Source: an uncultured Bacteroidales bacterium
Lineage (GTDB): Bacteria; Bacteroidota; Bacteroidia; Bacteroidales; UBA932
Length of the DNA stretch: 5,939 nt
Assembly (NCBI GenBank): GCA_947305045.1
Contig: CAMZCW010000145.1
Span: 1-5,939 of the forward strand
Direction of reading: 5' to 3'
Shown: positions 1 to 5,939 of the stretch, piece by piece
Layout: every line of letters starts with the position of its first letter
Numbering within the stretch: the stretch's first letter is position 1
The notes under the pieces: model-generated
Database searches by the model: none
What the model was told of the DNA's origin: nothing
What the model saw: only the letters and a program-made list of their open reading frames with translations
Program-made: the position numbers and the translations under genes

Positions 1-707
1 CCGCCAATCACAAAGGCAATGTGGTAAGGCGGGCAGGCCGCCGTGCCCAGCGAGCGCATTTTCTCCACCAGGAAGGGAATGAGGGTGCCTTCGTTCTGGA
101 TGGTGGCCTTGGTCATGGGATAGAAATACGTCTTGTTGGCGCTGCCGCCGCCCTTGGCGACCATGATGAAACGGTATTCTGCGCCGCGGGTGGCCTCAAT
201 GTCAATCTGCGCGGGCAGGTTGCACTTGGTGTTTACCTCATTGTACATGTCCAGCGGGGCGTTCTGGCTGTAACGGAGGTTCTCCTGGGTGTAGGTTTCA
301 TAGACCCCCAGGCTCAGGGCTTCCTCGTCCTCAAAGTCTGTCCAGACCTGCTGGCCTTTTTCACCGTGAATGATGGCGGTGCCGGTGTCCTGGCAGAACG
401 GAAGCACGCCCTTGACAGCGGTTTCCGCATTGCGCAGGAACTGCAGGGCTACGTATTTGTCGTTGTCCGAGGCCTCCGGGTCCTGGAGGATGGCGGCCAC
501 CTGCTCATTGTGCGCGCGGCGCAGCATGAACTGACAGTCATGGAACGACTGTTTTGCCACCAGCGTAAGGGCCTCCGGAGACACCTCCAGAAGGGTTTTG
601 TCTCCACACTTGGTGGTTTTCACCAGCTTTTCCGAACCGGGAATCTTGTAATACTCCGTGGTGTCCGGTCCCAGCTGGAACATGGGTGCATATTTGAAGC
701 TTGCCAT
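1..707 (-). CDS. fumA: Fumarate hydratase, class I (iron-sulfur fumarase), 3' end outside window
   Basis: This enzyme interconverts fumarate and (S)-malate in the cytoplasm. In fermenting Bacteroidota it usually dehydrates malate on the reductive route to succinate. The first 235 codons are present; single-chain class I fumarases are about 540-550 residues, so a little under half is seen. The protein resembles my memory of E. coli FumA/FumB along its whole length: DTTEYYKI near residue 16, [15 protein letters not shown] at 43-57, [11 protein letters not shown] at 83-93, [12 protein letters not shown] at 101-112, [18 protein letters not shown] at 143-160 and GGGSANKTY at 186-194. Cys105 and Cys225 (in GTAACPPYH) match two of the three ligands of the [4Fe-4S] cluster; the third lies past the window edge. 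ATG at 707 is chosen because it gives the family's usual N-terminus and lies just downstream of a -7 box. No Shine-Dalgarno is visible. The symbol follows the E. coli single-chain type; fumB would be equally defensible. Confidence 0.96.
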   Translation of the reverse strand, partial: MASFKYAPMFQLGPDTTEYYKIPGSEKLVKTTKCGDKTLLEVSPEALTLVAKQSFHDCQFMLRRAHNEQVAAILQDPEASDNDKYVALQFLRNAETAVKGVLPFCQDTGTAIIHGEKGQQVWTDFEDEEALSLGVYETYTQENLRYSQNAPLDMYNEVNTKCNLPAQIDIEATRGAEYRFIMVAKGGGSANKTYFYPMTKATIQNEGTLIPFLVEKMRSLGTAACPPYHIAFVIG

Positions 708-729
708 ATAAGTACAATAGTTTAACTCA

Positions 730-737
730 CAAATATA
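730..737 (-). promoter_or_regulatory. Bacteroidota -7 promoter box for the fumarase gene
   Basis: Read on the minus strand this is TATATTTG, an exact match to the Bacteroidota sigma-factor -7 consensus TAnnTTTG. Its last base is 22 nt before the fumarase ATG, which leaves a short leader of roughly 15-18 nt. A TTTG lies upstream on the same strand (761-764), but the gap to the box is 23 nt, somewhat long for the usual -33 element. The -33 assignment is therefore weak. Confidence 0.6.
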
Positions 738-750
738 CACAAAAAATTGC

Positions 751-758
751 TATCTTCG
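751..758 (+). promoter_or_regulatory. Probable -7 promoter box for the YwqG-family gene
   Basis: TATCTTCG matches the TAnnTTTG consensus at all but one fixed position and ends 16 nt before the ATG at 775, implying a leader of about 10 nt. No clear TTG/TTTG -33 element is seen at the expected distance upstream. It sits 13 bp from the oppositely facing fumarase box, so the two core promoters must overlap. Confidence 0.45.
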
Positions 759-774
759 CACAAACATTTACCCT

Positions 775-1407
775 ATGGCTATCAAGATTAACCTCCAGGA
801 AACAGAAACGGAACTTTTCTGCAGTTCCAAGTGGTGGGGAGACCCTGACCTTCCTGCCGATATGGAATACCCCACCGTCCAGGTGACGGAGGACGGAGAG
901 ACCTTTGACTATCCGCTCACCTTCGTGTGCCAGATTGACTGCGAAGACATTGCCCCGCTGGACCCGGAAGGCAGGCTGCCGCACCAGGGGATGTTCTACG
1001 TATTTGCCGCCATCGACGAGTATCTGGACTACGATGCCCCGTACCACAACGGCCTGGGCGAATGGGCGCGCAAAATGGTGGTGGTCAAATACACCAAGGC
1101 CATCAACATGGAAACCTTCCGCAGCGCCATTCTGGTGGATGATGAGGACCAGCCCCTTACCCAATCGGCCCTGAAAATGACCTTCGAGGCCTGTGAGGAC
1201 AATGCCGATGGCACCAAACTGCTGGGAGTCCCCTTCTTCGAGGAAGTGGGCCGGGAGATGGAAGGCTGCTTGAATTTCCTGCAAATAGACTCCGACACCG
1301 CCGGCCTCCGCTTCTATGACGGCGGCATGCTCAACCTCCTGTACAAGCCCGCAGACCTGGCCGCCGGCAAATGGAAGCTGGTTCACGCCTACATGACCTC
1401 CTGCTAG
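775..1407 (+). CDS. YwqG/DUF1963-family protein of unknown function
   Basis: A soluble protein of 210 residues with no signal peptide or membrane segment, so probably cytoplasmic. It shows the ordered motif set of the YwqG (DUF1963) family: SKWWGDPDLP at 18-27, PLTFVCQID at 47-55, GMFYVFAAID at 72-81, a KLLGVPFF segment at 148-155, LNFLQIDSD at 166-174 and GGMLNLLY at 183-190 near the C-terminus. The length is somewhat below what I recall for B. subtilis YwqG, but both ends of the family pattern are present, so it looks intact. No catalytic site is established for the family and I assign no reaction. The protein is acidic and has five cysteines (16, 52, 56, 140, 165) plus a C-terminal Cys210. 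The ATG at 775 is the only reasonable start next to the promoter. The gene diverges from the fumarase across a 67-bp gap; a functional link is not implied. Confidence 0.85.
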   Translation: MAIKINLQETETELFCSSKWWGDPDLPADMEYPTVQVTEDGETFDYPLTFVCQIDCEDIAPLDPEGRLPHQGMFYVFAAIDEYLDYDAPYHNGLGEWARKMVVVKYTKAINMETFRSAILVDDEDQPLTQSALKMTFEACEDNADGTKLLGVPFFEEVGREMEGCLNFLQIDSDTAGLRFYDGGMLNLLYKPADLAAGKWKLVHAYMTSC

Positions 1408-1517
1408 CGTGACACTTAACCTGTTGACCATCAACATTTTTCAGTATAATCCTCGTTCGATTTTTGAACGAGGATTATCATGTAACGCACTCTGTATCAG
1501 GGATTTAACAGTCACGC
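1407..1517. repeat. Imperfect concentric palindrome of about 111 bp
   Basis: Two outer arms, 1407-1419 and 1505-1517, are complementary at 11 of 13 positions (GCGTGAC, two mismatches, TTAA). After a 3-nt bulge on the right side, CCTG at 1420-1423 can also pair with CAGG at 1498-1501. The midpoint of the outer arms is 1462, the same as the midpoint of the perfect hairpin at 1446-1478, so the structure is nested around one centre. The sequence between arms and core pairs only sporadically. The left arm begins on the last base of the YwqG stop codon. A second, alternative partner for the left arm lies just outside: GTGTCA at 1523-1528 and CTAGC at 1531-1535 can pair with TGACAC at 1410-1415 and GCTAG at 1403-1407. 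It could be a decayed miniature mobile element or a structured 3' untranslated region. No clear target-site duplication proves insertion. Confidence 0.55.
1446..1478. terminator. Strong hairpin after the YwqG-family gene, possible terminator
   Basis: ATAATCCTCGTTC (1446-1458) and GAACGAGGATTAT (1466-1478) form a perfect 13-bp stem with a 7-nt loop, starting 38 nt after the YwqG stop codon. Position fits a transcription terminator between two genes that each seem to have their own promoter. No T-tract follows the stem on either strand (CATGTAACG on plus), so it is not a canonical intrinsic terminator. An RNA-processing or stability hairpin, or the core of a mobile palindrome, is equally possible. 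Confidence 0.4.
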
Positions 1518-1652
1518 GCCAGGTGTCATCCTAGCGGACTTTGCCTCACCAGGTGCGGTCATGGGTCCAGGAAGTGGGACGATAACAGCAGCCGGGATGC
1601 AGAATTGGAAAGAAAGGTGGGGACGGAAGTAGAGGGTATGGCAAAATATTTG
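1518..1652. other. Intergenic stretch with no recognisable gene
   Basis: Together with the palindrome, this completes a gap of about 260 bp between the YwqG and porin genes. The first bases hold the alternative right arm (1523-1535). CCAGGTG occurs twice, at 1519-1525 and 1549-1555. From about 1567 to 1636 the plus strand is rich in A and G. The longest plausible small frame, 1561-1632 (23 codons plus stop), has no ribosome site, no promoter and no recognisable product. I see no tRNA, riboswitch or known small RNA. Confidence 0.5.
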
Positions 1653-1675
1653 TATCTTTGCAAGATATGGCAAAA
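1637..1675 (+). repeat. Ten-base direct repeat flanking the porin -7 box
   Basis: TATGGCAAAA occurs at 1637-1646 and again at 1666-1675, 29 bp apart. The second copy contains the porin start codon and its first codons; the first copy holds an ATG in a different frame. The -7 box at 1653-1660 lies between them. This may be chance in a short AT-rich stretch, a local duplication, or a repeated protein-binding site. Confidence 0.5.
1653..1660 (+). promoter_or_regulatory. Bacteroidota -7 promoter box at the porin start
   Basis: TATCTTTG is an exact match to TAnnTTTG. It ends only 6 nt before the ATG at 1667. If used, transcription would start at or within a few bases of the start codon, giving a leaderless or nearly leaderless message. 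No TTG-type -33 element is seen 19-21 nt upstream, where the sequence is purine-rich, so the site is plausible but unproven. Confidence 0.5.
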
Positions 1676-4423
1676 GTGTGGACCGACATCCTGCTGCCTA
1701 TGGCAGTAGCCGGAGCCGTGGCGGCGCAGACGCTGGGCGTGGAAGTGAACCGCGCCCGGGTGCTGCATGCCTGGTTCCCGGACGCCAGGCGGGACACCGT
1801 GCAGGTAGACTCCACCCGTAAGCCGTTGGACAGTCTGGTGAAGGTCCTGCAGAAGGACAGTGCGCAACGCCCAGCCCTGGACAGCCTGGCCCCAAGGGAC
1901 CCCATGGACAGCATAGCCAGAGCCGCCATGGAGCAGATGCAGAGGGATAGCATCCGCGCCCGGCGGGACAGCCTTACGGAAGACGAAGACCTGTTTGGCG
2001 CAGCGGAGAACACACCTTCCGCCGTATATGCCCGGGATACCATGAAGGTCCCGGACAGCCTCAAACTCAGCGACCCGTTCCTGTACCAGTGGTACGTGGC
2101 CACCAAAGACAGCTACACCCACAAACTGGTGGTAGATTCCCTGAAAGCGGAAGGCGACTCGCTCATCTGGCCCCGCGTGGACTCCCTTTTCCGGGCCGAT
2201 TCCACCCTTCAAGCCCAGATAGCCTGGGACAAAAAATGGGCGGCCATGAGCAAGGCGGAACGCAAGCGCTGGATTTACGAGCACGTGCAGCTCCCCGCCA
2301 TCCGGCACAAGCAGGACAGTATCCTCAAGCGCAAAGACAGCCTCAAGCGAATCAAGGACAGCATTATCCAGAATACCCCGCGTGTCCTGGAAACCCCGTT
2401 TCTCCCGGACAGCCTGCTCTACAAGCGCCTTACCGCCTGGAAGCACAACCGCATGTTCAACAGCATGGAAACGGTAAAATGGGACACCACCGCCAACTAC
2501 CATTTCTACGACTATCCCTTCATAAGGGAAGACGCCGGAGCCACCTGGCTGGGCATGCCGGGCAGCGCCGTACAGCAATACAACTACTTTCGCCGGGACA
2601 AAGAGCAGAGCACCAGCTTCTACAAGGCCCAGGAAAGCTGGACCTACAACGCGGACGACTTCACTTTCTTCAATACCAAAACCCCGTACACGGAGTTGGA
2701 GTACTCGGGCAACCTGTTCAACAGCAACAGCTTAAGCGCAGACAACTTCCGCGTCTTCACCACCCAGAACATCCTCCCCTCGCTCAATATAGCCCTGGAA
2801 ATGAAACGCTATGGCGGCGCCGGTACCCTCAAGAACGAAAAGACCGACAACCGCACCTATTTTGTAACCGGAAACTACCTGGGCAAACGCTACATGGCCC
2901 ATGCCGGCTTCATATACAACAAGGTTTCCCGGCAGGAAAGCGGCGGTATGATAGACAATATGTGGATCCGGGACACCACGGTGGATGTGCGGGAAATCAA
3001 CGTAAACCTGGCCGCCGCCACCAACAGCTACCGGAAAACCACCGTCTTCCTGGACCAGACCCTGCGCATTCCTTTCACCTTTATAGAGAAGATCAAACAT
3101 CGCAAGGATACCACCTGGCATCCTTCGGACACCCTGAACCGGGACGCGACCACTGCCTTTGTAGGCACGGCGACGGAATTTACCACCTACAGCAAAAAAT
3201 ACGTAGATAACACCTCGGACCCGCTGGCCGCTTTCTACGACAACGTCTTCAACATCAACCCGGCCAAGAGTGCGGACTCACTGCGCAACATGCGCCTGGA
3301 CAACCGCATATTCATTCGCCTGCAACCATGGAAGGACGATGCCGTCGTCTCAAAAATCGAAGGCGGTATCGGCGACCGTTTCCAAACTTTCTACCTGCAG
3401 GACCCGGATGAAGTCCTGTACAAGCCATCGAGCCACAAGTGGAACAGCGTTTACGCCTATGCCGGCGTAGAGGGCAGCGTGAAACGCTACTTCAAGTGGG
3501 ATGCTACGGGCATGTACACCTTTGCCGGCAAAGAGGTGAACGATTTCTCCGTGAACGCCAACGCCACGCTGAACGTCTTCCCCTTCCGCCGGCATCCGGA
3601 CAGCCCCATCAGCCTCAAGGCCCATTTTGAGACCAGCCTGAAAACGCCGGACTTCTACCAGCAGCATTTCTATTCCAACCACTTCCGCTGGGAGAATGAC
3701 TTTTCCAAGTTATCGGCCACCAAAGTGCATGCTGCACTGGATATTCCCCGCTGGCAGATGAAAGCGGAGGTGGGCTATGCCCTGCTGGCCAACCAGGTAT
3801 ATTACGACACGCTGGGCATCGCGCGCCAGCATGGCACGGCGGAAAGCGTCTTCACCGTCGGCCTCACCAAAAACTTTGCCTTTGGGCCGGTGCACCTGGA
3901 CAACACCGCCCTGGTGCAGCTGTCCTCCAATCAGAACGTCCTGCCCCTCCCTACCCTGGCCCTGAACCTGCGCTGGTACCTCCAGTTCAACATTGTGGAT
4001 CCCAAGGTGCTGCAACTGCAGCTGGGCATCAACGCCCGATATACCACCCTCTGGTACGCACCGTCCTTCAACCCGGTGACGGGCACCTTTACCACCCAGA
4101 ACAAGGACCGCTATGGCAACTGTCCGGTATTTGACGTATTCATCAATGCCCAGTGGAAGAAGTGCTGCATCTTTGTAAAACTGGAGAATACCGGCAATGG
4201 CTGGCCGATGTCACGCAAGGACTACTTCACCGCCCATCATTACATCCAAACCTCCCGCGCCATCAAGATTGGCATCTCCTGGCCATTCTACCCGCGTCTG
4301 GGCAAGTTGCGCACGCTCAGCGAACGGGCCAGTTCCGGCGGCATGGGCGGCGGAAAAGGCGGAAACAGCGGCAGCGGATTATCCGGAGGACTGTCAGGCG
4401 GGCTTAAAAACCTGGGACGATGA
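1667..4423 (+). CDS. Putative porin, Bacteroidota outer-membrane beta-barrel protein
   Basis: A predicted outer-membrane protein of 918 residues. I recognise it as the Bacteroidota putative porin family (Porin_10, PF14121, from memory) by the stretch FFNTKTPYTELEYSG near residues 334-348, EMKRYGGAGTL at 378-388, NRTYFVTGNYLGKRYMAHAGFIYN at 395-418 and MWIRDTTVD at 432-440, followed by many alternating aromatic/polar segments typical of beta-strands. Residues 1-20 form a modest signal peptide with a likely cut before Gln21 (VAA/QT). Residues 48-249 are charged, probably helical, and contain 17 Asp-Ser pairs. The last strand-like segment is about 865-875 (AIKIGISWPFY), and a basic Gly/Ser-rich tail of 43 residues follows. 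No substrate can be inferred. ATG at 1667 is chosen: an in-frame TTG at 1658 lies inside the -7 box and a stop lies at 1583; the next ATG, at 1700, would strip the basic N-terminus of the signal. The stop overlaps the downstream transglycosylase start (ATGA), suggesting an operon. Confidence 0.85.
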   Translation: MAKVWTDILLPMAVAGAVAAQTLGVEVNRARVLHAWFPDARRDTVQVDSTRKPLDSLVKVLQKDSAQRPALDSLAPRDPMDSIARAAMEQMQRDSIRARRDSLTEDEDLFGAAENTPSAVYARDTMKVPDSLKLSDPFLYQWYVATKDSYTHKLVVDSLKAEGDSLIWPRVDSLFRADSTLQAQIAWDKKWAAMSKAERKRWIYEHVQLPAIRHKQDSILKRKDSLKRIKDSIIQNTPRVLETPFLPDSLLYKRLTAWKHNRMFNSMETVKWDTTANYHFYDYPFIREDAGATWLGMPGSAVQQYNYFRRDKEQSTSFYKAQESWTYNADDFTFFNTKTPYTELEYSGNLFNSNSLSADNFRVFTTQNILPSLNIALEMKRYGGAGTLKNEKTDNRTYFVTGNYLGKRYMAHAGFIYNKVSRQESGGMIDNMWIRDTTVDVREINVNLAAATNSYRKTTVFLDQTLRIPFTFIEKIKHRKDTTWHPSDTLNRDATTAFVGTATEFTTYSKKYVDNTSDPLAAFYDNVFNINPAKSADSLRNMRLDNRIFIRLQPWKDDAVVSKIEGGIGDRFQTFYLQDPDEVLYKPSSHKWNSVYAYAGVEGSVKRYFKWDATGMYTFAGKEVNDFSVNANATLNVFPFRRHPDSPISLKAHFETSLKTPDFYQQHFYSNHFRWENDFSKLSATKVHAALDIPRWQMKAEVGYALLANQVYYDTLGIARQHGTAESVFTVGLTKNFAFGPVHLDNTALVQLSSNQNVLPLPTLALNLRWYLQFNIVDPKVLQLQLGINARYTTLWYAPSFNPVTGTFTTQNKDRYGNCPVFDVFINAQWKKCCIFVKLENTGNGWPMSRKDYFTAHHYIQTSRAIKIGISWPFYPRLGKLRTLSERASSGGMGGGKGGNSGSGLSGGLSGGLKNLGR

Positions 4424-5040
4424 AAAAAGCGGGCAAATACGGCCTTGCCGCCACCTTGCTGGCCGCTCTTTTCCTGATTCCCTACAAGATGCACCAACAC
4501 AGTGCACCGAAAAAAAGTTTCGCTACCATCCAGGACCTGCCCGCTCCCTTGAGTCCGCACGATTCCCTCATCCGCATGTACGCCGACAGCATTGGCTGGG
4601 ACTGGCGACTGGTGGCCGCCGTCATCCGCCAGGAATCGCGTTTCCACAGCCACGTGGTCTCCCCCGGAGGCGCCGTGGGCCTGATGCAGATTCAGTCGGA
4701 CAAATACAGCACGCAAACACTGCTGGACCCGGAACAGAACATCCGGATTGGCACGCGTTACCTGCACATGCTGGAACGGATGTACTCCGCCGCCAGCGCC
4801 CTGGATACGCTTAAATTCACACTCGCGGCCTACAATATGGGCGATGCAAAAATGCGCCAGCTAAAGGCCGATGCCGCCGCCAGCGGCCGGGACGCCGACC
4901 AATGGGACCAGGTGCTCCCGCTCCGCCACCAGAGCCGGCGCTATGTCAACAGCGTCTTGAAGCATTACGAGCACTACCTGGCTACGCAGCCTTCCAGTGC
5001 GCGTCTTCGTGTGCTTTCCGATACAATTCCCACGAATTAA
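4420..5040 (+). CDS. Membrane-anchored lytic transglycosylase, SLT domain (GH23)
   Basis: A 206-residue enzyme expected to cleave the MurNAc-GlcNAc bond of peptidoglycan in the periplasm, forming 1,6-anhydro ends. Residues 8-21 form one hydrophobic segment after a Lys-rich start, with no lipobox cysteine, so it is probably a signal anchor rather than a lipoprotein. The SLT domain spans about 48-188: RQESRFHSHVVSPGGAVGLMQI at 70-91 with Glu72 as the catalytic acid, DPEQNIRIGTRYL at 103-115, LAAYNMG at 135-141 and the closing SRRYVNSVL at 172-180. This pattern is closest to the C-terminal domain of MltF and to Slt70-like proteins, without the solute-binding domain of full MltF. It is short for such enzymes but has all expected motifs. 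Its ATG overlaps the porin stop by 4 nt (ATGA), which suggests translational coupling; no separate promoter is seen. Its last 59 nt overlap the convergent transporter gene. Confidence 0.92.
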   Translation: MKKAGKYGLAATLLAALFLIPYKMHQHSAPKKSFATIQDLPAPLSPHDSLIRMYADSIGWDWRLVAAVIRQESRFHSHVVSPGGAVGLMQIQSDKYSTQTLLDPEQNIRIGTRYLHMLERMYSAASALDTLKFTLAAYNMGDAKMRQLKADAAASGRDADQWDQVLPLRHQSRRYVNSVLKHYEHYLATQPSSARLRVLSDTIPTN

Positions 5041-5939
5041 ACAGGTTTTGCCAAATGGCATAGAGGCCGCCCGCCACCGAAGTAACGGGTGTTAAATAAT
5101 TGTATCCCAACCAAATAAGGAAGCCGGTATTCTTCTGCCCCAGGGCCTGGCCTGCCGTGAGACGCGCCACTGTATCTTTCCCCATCCTCCGGCCCAGATA
5201 GAACTGCAGGAAACAGCAAAGGACGGAAATAAGGACGATACCGGCCACCGCCCAGAGGCCCAGTCCGCTAAGCAGGAGCGCCCGGGTGGAAAGGACCATG
5301 GCCAGTGTAAGGCCTACGCCCCAGATATAAAAGGAGTTGGAAGCCCAGCGCATCAGGCGCCGCTGCAACCCATGGGTGGTATACCGCACCAGCCAGGCCA
5401 ACAGCCCCGGCAGAATAAGCACCGGAAATACTTTCAGGGCGATATGCCCTACATAGGTCCAGAAGCCCAGGGTGGCCGATGGATTCACCAGCGGGATTAC
5501 CAGCGGTATCAGGAAAGTGCCTGCCACATTAATCAGTACCAGATACGTCACGGTACCGGCGAGGTTCCCGCCCAGGCGGTCCGTAATCACCCCCGCTGCC
5601 GAAGCCGTCGGACAAATCATGCACAGCATGGCACACTCCAGCAGCATGCGAAGCACCCCGCCTGTCAGCGCCACCAGCCCGGCCAGCGCCAGGAAACTGA
5701 GCACCTGGATGGCCAGGGCGCCCAGATGCCAGCGGCTGAGCATAAGGTCATGGGGCGATATTTTCACGAACTGGAAAAAGAGCAGCACGGCTATCACCAG
5801 GCGCTGCCCTTCCGACGCTACCACGTGCAGCACCGGTCCCCAGGGATGGAGCACAGGGAAAAAATGGTAAACAAGATAAAGCGAGATGCCCAGCACAATG
5901 GCGCAGGGCAGCATCCATTCTTTTAGAAAGCCGATTAGC
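4982..5939 (-). CDS. Bile acid:sodium symporter (BASS)-family transporter, 5' end outside window
   Basis: An inner-membrane secondary transporter with roughly nine or ten hydrophobic segments. The frame stays open to the window edge. Counting from the internal Met at 5914, hydrophobic stretches lie near residues 1-19, 36-52, 62-86, 89-110, 118-143, 151-176, 191-214, 217-240 and 262-292. BASS features are the CPTASAAGVITDRLGGN block at 101-117 (the CP-containing, substrate-site half-helix region) and the second crossover region around GQALGQKNTGFLIWLGYN at 255-272. Eight codons upstream of that Met are in frame and read LIGFLKEW, a natural N-terminal lead into the first membrane helix. The true start is therefore probably just beyond the edge rather than at 5914. 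Family members carry bile acids, pantoate-like or other organic anions, often with sodium; the substrate here cannot be told. The final 19 codons and stop overlap the 3' end of the transglycosylase on the other strand. No promoter is visible in the window. Confidence 0.85.
   Translation of the reverse strand, partial: LIGFLKEWMLPCAIVLGISLYLVYHFFPVLHPWGPVLHVVASEGQRLVIAVLLFFQFVKISPHDLMLSRWHLGALAIQVLSFLALAGLVALTGGVLRMLLECAMLCMICPTASAAGVITDRLGGNLAGTVTYLVLINVAGTFLIPLVIPLVNPSATLGFWTYVGHIALKVFPVLILPGLLAWLVRYTTHGLQRRLMRWASNSFYIWGVGLTLAMVLSTRALLLSGLGLWAVAGIVLISVLCCFLQFYLGRRMGKDTVARLTAGQALGQKNTGFLIWLGYNYLTPVTSVAGGLYAIWQNLFNSWELYRKAHEDAHWKAA

Noticed and set aside
21..725. Open frame of 234 codons on the plus strand opposite the fumarase gene
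   Set aside because: It is antisense to a protein with clear class I fumarase motifs and resembles no family; it arises from GC-rich codon use.
727..1437. Open frame of 236 codons on the minus strand covering the whole YwqG gene
   Set aside because: It is longer than the real gene, but its product has no recognisable family, while the plus-strand product carries the full YwqG motif set. The absence of stops follows from codon composition.
1407..1517. Integron attC-like recombination site
   Set aside because: Two RYYYAAC-type motifs occur (1414-1420 and 1503-1509), but they are in the same orientation, without the matching GTTRRRY partner at the far end, and no integrase or cassette array is present.
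1404..1536. CTAGCG at 1404-1409 and 1531-1536 as a target-site duplication
   Set aside because: The six-base direct repeat contains a palindromic CTAG that is also part of the inverted arms, so it cannot be separated from the palindrome itself.
1561..1632. Small open frame of 23 codons before the porin promoter
   Set aside because: No ribosome site, promoter or recognisable peptide features support translation.
1559..2578. Open frame of 339 codons on the minus strand opposite the porin N-terminal region
   Set aside because: Its product is unrecognisable and it lies antisense to the Asp-Ser-rich coding region, whose repeated codons leave the reverse frame open.
2089..3210. Open frame of 373 codons in another plus-strand frame inside the porin
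   Set aside because: The product is Pro, Gln, Arg and His rich with no domain, the usual sign of an out-of-frame reading of GC-rich coding DNA.
5372..5926. Open frames on the plus strand opposite the BASS transporter
   Set aside because: They encode Gln/His/Arg-rich products without homology signals; the minus strand gives a coherent multi-helix membrane protein.

Overview
The window looks like chromosomal DNA from a GC-rich member of the Bacteroidota, probably Bacteroidales. The evidence is: a family of putative porins found mainly in Bacteroidota; upstream boxes close to the Bacteroidota -7 consensus TAnnTTTG; no recognisable Shine-Dalgarno before the genes; and a class I (iron-sulfur) fumarase typical of gut anaerobes. 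I cannot name the genus. Rikenellaceae and related GC-rich lineages would fit, but that is only an inference.

Layout. (1) Positions 1-707, minus strand: the N-terminal 235 codons of a class I fumarate hydratase, cut by the window edge. (2) Positions 708-774: a 67-bp AT-rich divergent promoter region with one Bacteroidota-type -7 box on each strand. (3) Positions 775-1407, plus: a complete YwqG/DUF1963-family protein. (4) Positions 1408-1666: a non-coding gap. It starts with an imperfect palindrome of about 111 bp around a perfect 13-bp hairpin and ends with a -7 box very close to the next start codon. (5) Positions 1667-4423, plus: a large outer-membrane beta-barrel protein (putative porin) with a long Asp-Ser-rich N-terminal region and a basic, glycine-rich C-terminal tail. 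(6) Positions 4420-5040, plus: a small membrane-anchored lytic transglycosylase overlapping the porin by an ATGA junction. (7) Positions 4982-5939, minus: a bile acid:sodium symporter (BASS)-type transporter, convergent with the transglycosylase, overlapping it by 59 bp and cut at its 5' end by the window edge.

How the genes relate. The porin and transglycosylase look like a two-gene, translationally coupled envelope unit: an outer-membrane protein plus an enzyme that opens peptidoglycan. The fumarase, the YwqG protein and the transporter show no functional link to that pair. Apart from the structured intergenic gap, the window reads as ordinary core genome. I found no CRISPR array, tRNA, rRNA, transposase, phage gene or defence system. 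The points most worth a second look are the concentric palindrome after the YwqG gene, the possibly leaderless porin start, the porin's odd tail next to a peptidoglycan hydrolase, and the 59-bp tail-to-tail gene overlap.
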